DNA of 21,011 bases from Stentor coeruleus. Taxonomy: Eukaryota; Ciliophora; Heterotrichea; Heterotrichida; Stentoridae. The notes beneath the pieces are model-generated. The model was given only the letters and a program-made list of their open reading frames with translations, did no database searches and had not been told where the DNA came from. The position numbers and the translations under genes are program-made. Location: positions 1 through 21,011 of the forward strand of contig MPUH01001209.1 of NCBI GenBank assembly GCA_001970955.1. Reading direction: 5' to 3'. Positions 16,623 to 21,011 of the stretch are shown piece after piece. Positions within the stretch are counted from its first letter, which is position 1, and each line of letters starts with the position of its first letter.

Positions 16623-18491
16623 ATGGAATTCTGCAATACAAACTGCTTAAAATGCACTAACCCAGGGACCATCCCAATAAATTTCTCTGGCCTCCACAAA
16701 GCATGTGAGCCACATTACCATGCCTTACTAAACACAAAATCTTCAATTGAAACATGTTTATACTGCATATCCAAAGTTATAATCATCAGAGATCTCTGCA
16801 ATTTTTGTGAAGAGCACTTAGGTTATAACTATTGTAATAAATGTCAAAGTTTATTATGTGAAGATTGTTTTATAGAACAGTGTCAAATTTGCAACTTTAA
16901 AGACAATATCTGTTCAGAATGCTTTCTTTACAATGAAAATATTCTCATTTCAATCTGTTCACATAAGCTTTGTAATATATGCTATACTCGTAATGATGGT
17001 ATGTGTAAAAGATGTTCTCAAACAAATGAATGTTTTAATTGTGTAAGACTAGGTGGCAATGTTTGTCCTAGGTTTTGCACAAAATTCCAATGCGAATATT
17101 GTTTTGTCAGGTGTAACATATGTAAAAATGCTCCTATAAATTATTCAGCTAGTATTTCACATTTTTGTAAATGTGGTAAACCTTTAAAACAAGGGAAATG
17201 CTTAGATTGTGAAAATAAACTTAAAAATCAAGAAAATTATAAACCTGGGAATGCTCAAGATGTGAATCAAAGAAAAGAACCTGATTATAAAATATCGAAA
17301 AGAAGTTTGGAGGAAGATGAAAAAAAACTTGTTTATTCTAGAAGTGGGGAAAAAAGTGTTAAAAAAGAATCTTGTCCTTCTTGTGGGAAGTGGGTTGTTT
17401 TAACTAAAAGAAAATGTGAACATCAAGCTTGTGCAACTTGTGTGTTGGATCCGTGTATAATATGTATTGCTCAAGGGACAACAATACCAAAATTAAAACC
17501 AAATCCTAAGGAAAAGACTATAAAATTTAAAGCGTGTTCTAATTGCAATAGTTATACTTTACTCAAGACCCTTGAATGTTCTCATGAAGTTTGCGAAAAT
17601 TGTGTGGATAAAAAATGTGATATGTGCAAGATAAATAATGCTATGGAAAAACTTAATAGAAATTGTATAATTCAACAATGTGGAACATGTCAAGAATGGG
17701 ATGAAGTAACGAAATTAGAATGCGGTCATGAAACTTGTAACAATTGTAAAAATCGGCAATGTTTACAATGTGAACGCGATAGAAGAAGCCAATTAGAAAA
17801 TGAACAAAATATACAAAAAGGGCCTGATATTTCAAGACAAGCTAAAAATTATACTGAGGATTTTGAAGATTTTACCAAAAATCCTATACCCAAGTTAATA
17901 ACTCCTAAACCTCCTTTGCCATTAAATAATAATCAAAAGAAGAAAAAGAATAAAAAAGTAAGAACTAAAGCTCGAAAAATACCTGATAATGCTGAAAAAT
18001 GCCCAATGTGCAGTAATTTATTTGTTTTAATTGAAAGAGAATGCAAACATTTATGTTGTGAGGAATGTCTGAAATTTATGTGTAAGGAATGCATGCAAAA
18101 AGAAATATGTCAGAGCTGTGAGAAATTAAGTAAAGAGCTCTATGAAGATCAAAGTTCTCACTTAATTTGCATAAATTGCTCTAAATTTGGATGCAGGATT
18201 TGCAAACCTGCTGAAGCCTGTTCGAATTGTGGGAATTTTAATGATGGGATGAATTTAAGTTGTGAATGTGGATTTTTGTGTTATAATTGTACTTTTCTTA
18301 GAGATGGTGATCATTGCATTTTACACAAAGGTGAGCTTTCTCATTGTTCAGACCATAAACCATGTATATTTTCTATGAAAAATGACCTGATTTTCAAAGA
18401 ATGCAAAGATATGTATTTCTGCCCAAGGTGCAAAGAGTATGTCCCTAAAATGAGTGAAAAGAAAAAGCATAAAAAATGCTTAAAAACCTAA
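16623..18491 (+). CDS. Cysteine-rich protein with an array of compact RING-like zinc modules
   Basis: 622 residues, single exon, ATG context TTTACAATG. Four modules share exactly the ligand pattern C-x2-C-x10-C-x-H-x2-C-x2-C-x4-C-x2-C, at residues 251-281, 305-335, 353-383 and 460-490. For example CPSCGKWVV...KCEHQACATC and CGTCQEWDE...ECGHETCNNC. A fifth, looser copy lies at 97-131 (x11 and x6 spacings). The order C3-H-C4 with short spacing is RING-HC-like, implying two bound zinc ions each, but the usual longer RING loops are missing. Further CxxC pairs fill 40-95, 135-200 and 495-620. Basic or charged linkers (205-250, 390-455, including a Lys-rich run) separate the modules. An E3 ubiquitin ligase or binding scaffold is plausible by analogy; no E2-contact residues can be asserted. 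No membrane segment. Confidence 0.75.
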   Translation: MEFCNTNCLKCTNPGTIPINFSGLHKACEPHYHALLNTKSSIETCLYCISKVIIIRDLCNFCEEHLGYNYCNKCQSLLCEDCFIEQCQICNFKDNICSECFLYNENILISICSHKLCNICYTRNDGMCKRCSQTNECFNCVRLGGNVCPRFCTKFQCEYCFVRCNICKNAPINYSASISHFCKCGKPLKQGKCLDCENKLKNQENYKPGNAQDVNQRKEPDYKISKRSLEEDEKKLVYSRSGEKSVKKESCPSCGKWVVLTKRKCEHQACATCVLDPCIICIAQGTTIPKLKPNPKEKTIKFKACSNCNSYTLLKTLECSHEVCENCVDKKCDMCKINNAMEKLNRNCIIQQCGTCQEWDEVTKLECGHETCNNCKNRQCLQCERDRRSQLENEQNIQKGPDISRQAKNYTEDFEDFTKNPIPKLITPKPPLPLNNNQKKKKNKKVRTKARKIPDNAEKCPMCSNLFVLIERECKHLCCEECLKFMCKECMQKEICQSCEKLSKELYEDQSSHLICINCSKFGCRICKPAEACSNCGNFNDGMNLSCECGFLCYNCTFLRDGDHCILHKGELSHCSDHKPCIFSMKNDLIFKECKDMYFCPRCKEYVPKMSEKKKHKKCLKT

Positions 18492-18924
18492 TAGTTTTCT
18501 TCATAATTTCATATATCATACTTATTTTATATCAAAACTCTTTACAATTATTTTTAACTAAGCCTATACCCCTATCAAAATATCTTTCGGTTATTTTTAT
18601 ATATTTAAACCCATATTTCATATACTCCAACATATATTTTTCTATATATTCAAATCGAATATGGGAAATATCTTATTTTTCTATTTTCCAAAAGGCTTGA
18701 AACTGTATTTAAGATGCTTGATAAGGATGAAGTGGTAAAATAGATCTAGAATATCTGGAATTACTATTTAATGACAATGCGAAAAATATTGGTTTTTACA
18801 TATGAAAAATATCGAAGATATACTAAAAAACAATGATAAAAACTAATCCATACGATGATGGGGAGTTTGATTTATATAAGTTCAAAATTTTAATGCCTAA
18901 AAAACATTAATTTATAAATAGAAA
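18492..18924. other. Intergenic region holding short coding-like remnants
   Basis: The first 200 bp are T/A/C-rich. A 74-codon hydrophobic open frame there (18476-18700) overlaps the end of the upstream gene and has no support. From 18714 to 18910 there are short coding-like segments, described separately. The last 14 bp before the next start are AT-rich. Confidence 0.4.
18714..18910 (+). pseudogene. Possible remnant of a small gene with one 15-nt intron
   Basis: ATG at 18714 opens MLDKDEV, followed by GTAAAATAGATCTAG at 18735-18749, a perfect 15-nt intron candidate carrying two in-frame TAGs. Removing it extends the frame through NIWNYYLMTMRKILVFTYEK to TGA at 18834-18836 (35 residues). One base over, a second coding-like segment runs 18833-18910 (MIKTNPYDDGEFDLYKFK and on to TAA). 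A single-base deletion near 18830 would connect the two. No homology is recognised. This may be a decayed gene, a tiny gene, or chance. Confidence 0.3.
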
Positions 18925-20301
18925 ATGATTTATTTGATTTTTATAATCAAATGCGCTTTTGCCTTAGACCAAGAATTAGGGAATTTGTGTGGTACAATTT
19001 TTCTCTTTACTAGTCTAGGGATTTTTCTCGCTCTCATAATTGTCGCAGGGATTTTTATTGACCATAATAGTATCTTTTCCCCATTGATTCAGTTTGTGAA
19101 TTTTATCCAATTCTCACATATTATCTGCACTTTTGATATAGATAAAAGCTCAGGATTAGCTAAGTTTTGGGAACAGGCTTTTAGGATTTTGAAACCTTAT
19201 TCAGGGTTTGATTGGTATTCTTATAGCTTTTTAGCCAATTGTTGGAATGAATTTTGTATATTTTTACTATTTTTTATGAGTTTTTGTGTATTTATGTGGA
19301 TAAAAAAATCTTCAAGGAAGTTTATAGATATAATTTCGTTGGGTATTTTGATGACTGTGCAAGATTTTGCATTTTATGGGGTTTTAGATGTGAAGAATAA
19401 GATTGAAAATGGAATTTCGAATGATAAAAGTGAACTTGTTAGTCTGATTTTGTCTGTTGGGTATTTTTTTATGTATGTGGTTTATATGGGATATGTAGTG
19501 TTTTTGTTTAGGAGGAAGTCGGATTTGGTCAGTGTGTATAAGGAAGAATTTACAAGTTTTAAAGGGTACTATTTGATATTTTATGCAGAAGTTTATGTTG
19601 TTTGTGGGATAGTTTTGTTTATGGGTCAGTATAAAATATTCGCTTATGGGATAATCTGTGTTTTCGAACTTATTATAAGTAATTGATAAACAGTTTTTTT
19701 TATAATCCTCACTAGACCTTTTTCTATATTGAAAGTCGTCTTTTTATCATTATATCACTCCTGTAGACTTTCAATGTGTTTTGTCATTGCTTATTACCAA
19801 GTTGGACTATTATACAAAGAAAGCTTAGATATTATTTTACTATCTATCTATGCACTAGGCCTACTATTGAGCTTAGTAAAAGTATTTTTCAAAGGATCAA
19901 AAGAGAAAATCTATACTGAAACAAATTACGAACTAGAAGGTACAGGGAGAATACAATTACCTTCAAATACAGATTTAACAGTAATCAATGAAATGAAAGA
20001 TCAGGATAACTTGAAAGGCTCAGAACATTTCGACCTAAGAAACTCAATAGATTCAGACGATCCTTTAAGAAGCATTTCTATAACAAACAATATAAAAGAT
20101 GAGGTTGTGAATGAAATTAAAAGCTCGGATGTGAATGAAATTAAAAGTTCTGATGTGAATAAAATTATAAGTTTGGATGCGAATGAAATTAGAAGCTCGG
20201 ATGTGAAAGTTTTTGATAATAAATCGACTGTTGTCCCTGAGAAGAAAAGTGATATGATGAATTTAAATTTGTATACTGTTAGGCGATATTTAGGTAAGTA
20301 G
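18925..20301 (+). CDS. Polytopic membrane protein with signal peptide and repeated cytoplasmic tail, two exons
   Basis: Exons 18925-19678 and 19694-20301 give 453 residues. MIYLIFIIKCAFA looks like a cleavable signal peptide (cleavage near residue 14). About eight or nine hydrophobic segments follow: 24-46, 52-70, 104-127, 133-155, 170-195, 213-234, 238-262, and two more between about 270 and 315. Then comes a soluble, charged tail (about 317-453) with four 8-residue repeats (390-421, consensus VNEIKSSD). The arrangement FSPLIQFVNFIQFSHIICTF then W...F/Y-rich loop resembles the C-terminal membrane region of large cysteine-rich surface proteins of ciliates, here without the extracellular repeats; this is a weak resemblance. 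No channel or transporter motif is clear. Splicing of the intron is required to keep helices 7-9 in frame. Confidence 0.7.
19679..19693 (+). other. 15-nt intron in the polytopic membrane protein gene
   Basis: GTAATTGATAAACAG. Phase 1; retention gives an in-frame TGA. Removal joins ELIIS-type helix sequence to IFFIILTRPFSILKVV and on to the long tail. Confidence 0.8.
20107..20202 (+). repeat. 24-bp coding tandem repeat, four units
   Basis: Units at 20107-20130, 20131-20154, 20155-20178 and 20179-20202, each close to GTGAATGAAATTAAAAGCTC plus GGAT. They encode VNEIKSSD, VNEIKSSD, VNKIISLD and ANEIRSSD. Units 1 and 2 differ only at synonymous sites. Confidence 0.9.
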
Positions 20302-20917
20302 AAAAATTATAAATAATTTATGAAGAGTAATTGTTGGGAAAACTAGTTTGTATGCAAAAATAAGAACAAAATAGGAAAATTTGATAGAAAATTATAGTTT
20401 AATAGATATGGAGTTTTTAAATTAGTATGATAAGAGCATTTTTTTGTTTGTGCTTGTATATAAGAGGAGTTTATAAGCGCATGATTTTATGAGGATTTTA
20501 AGTGGAAGTTACATTTTCAGGTCGGATATGATGATAGTCAAAAATATATTAGTAGATAATTTTTTGTCATAAAAGTGATTTAAAGAGTTTCTTAGTTATA
20601 AAAGAAATATAAAAGGTTTAGATAAAAGTAGATATAAGAATTCCTTGTCGAAAATTAATACAGTGCTTTTACAAATTGCAAAACCTATACAATTTTTTAT
20701 AAAATTTTATAGTAATTTTCACTATTCCATAAACTATTTGCCAAATTTTACCATATCTTTCTCTGAATTCCAACAACAATCAAAGGGTAAAATCCTTTCA
20801 ACAAAGCTAAGAAATTTTGACATAGAAAAAACTACAAGAAAAAAGTATATGGAAGATCTCACATAATATATACATAAATTTCCTAAAAAAAGCATACATA
20901 AATTATATGCAAAAACC
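20302..20917. other. Convergent intergenic region, no gene supported
   Basis: About 615 bp. Plus strand is G-rich at 20302-20560 and C-rich, G-poor at about 20690-20870. That is the pattern seen between convergent genes elsewhere in the window, consistent with a minus-strand gene ending at 20918. Short frames at 20645-20866 (plus, no ATG start) and 20734-20928 (minus) lack support. Confidence 0.4.
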
Positions 20918-21011
20918 TTAATAATCATCTTTATTTATATACTTATCAAATAATTTATCCTTTAAAGAAAAATTTTTATCTAAAAAACCGTAAAATTTTT
21001 CTTTACTAACC
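20918..21011 (-). CDS. 3' end of an unrecognised minus-strand gene, cut by the window edge
   Basis: The minus strand is open from the right edge through 30 codons to TAA at 20918-20920. The peptide ends DKLFDKYINKDDY, a charged, helical-looking C-terminus with a coding-like codon mix. The base skew of the adjoining flank (C-rich on the plus strand) independently predicts a minus-strand gene ending here. The product cannot be named from 30 residues. Confidence 0.45.
   Translation of the reverse strand, partial: VSKEKFYGFLDKNFSLKDKLFDKYINKDDY

Noticed and set aside
18476..18700. 74-codon hydrophobic ORF that looks like a small membrane protein
   Set aside because: Overlaps the end of the RING-like gene and consists of Ile/Leu/Tyr/Phe from AT-rich DNA; no charged loops or homology.
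20645..20928. Overlapping ORFs on both strands near the right end
   Set aside because: The plus frame lacks an ATG start, the minus frame overlaps the end of the better-supported partial gene at 20918-21011; the region has the base skew of a 3' flank.
1..21011. tRNA, rRNA, CRISPR array, transposon or integrated virus
   Set aside because: I found no tRNA B-box-like sequence, no rRNA-like block, no spaced direct repeats, no transposase or integrase motif and no viral structural gene on either strand by eye; a tRNAscan-SE and profile search would settle this.
20950..21011. Chromosome end
   Set aside because: Neither window edge shows tandem telomeric repeats, and coding sequence runs off the right edge.

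Overview
The window looks like macronuclear DNA of a heterotrich ciliate that uses the standard genetic code, most probably Stentor or a close relative. It is very AT-rich and gene-dense. Long open frames end at TAA or TAG, tryptophan is TGG, and several genes only become continuous when 15- or 16-nt GT...AG introns are removed. Tiny introns plus an unreassigned code fit Stentor; this is inference from sequence features, not a database match. One N at 11581 sits between two identical 60-bp copies, which marks an imperfect contig join.

Layout, left to right. 1-941: a corrupted minus-strand gene (261-941). 1579-2085: a small Lys-rich coiled-coil protein. 2487-3804: a SERINC/TMS1 membrane protein in five exons with four tiny introns. 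3963-6125 (minus): the ribosome-biogenesis factor NOM1/SGD1 (MIF4G + MA3). 6158-6994: a seven-helix membrane protein starting almost head-to-head with NOM1. 7077-7457: a small secreted protein. 7458-8289: AT-rich, mostly empty. 8290-8877: a probable axonemal N-DRC subunit (DRC12/CCDC153). 8896-9342: a PUB-like + KPWE-like protein only 18 bp downstream. 9872-11461: a C2-like/coiled-coil protein with a possible divergent GAR-like module. 11467-12544 (minus): mitochondrial NAD-dependent isocitrate dehydrogenase, its end broken by the assembly duplication. 13165-14481: a NEK-family kinase with a proline-rich tail. 15128-16387 (minus): an unrecognised 419-residue protein. 16623-18491: a 622-residue cysteine-rich protein with an array of compact RING-like modules. 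18714-18910: short exon-like remnants. 18925-20301: a polytopic membrane protein with one tiny intron and a repeated cytoplasmic tail. 20918-21011 (minus): the 3' end of a further gene.

The genes do not form one pathway. Several fit a ciliated cell (DRC12-like, NEK kinase, coiled-coil protein), the rest are housekeeping or membrane genes, as expected of ordinary eukaryotic gene order. I did not find a convincing new multi-gene system. The most interesting signals are the 15-nt introns, the RING-like array with identical ligand spacing, the complete absence of TGA among terminators, a strand-specific base skew in the flanks that predicts gene direction, two extremely tight gene junctions, and decayed coding fragments that single-frame ORF calling misses.
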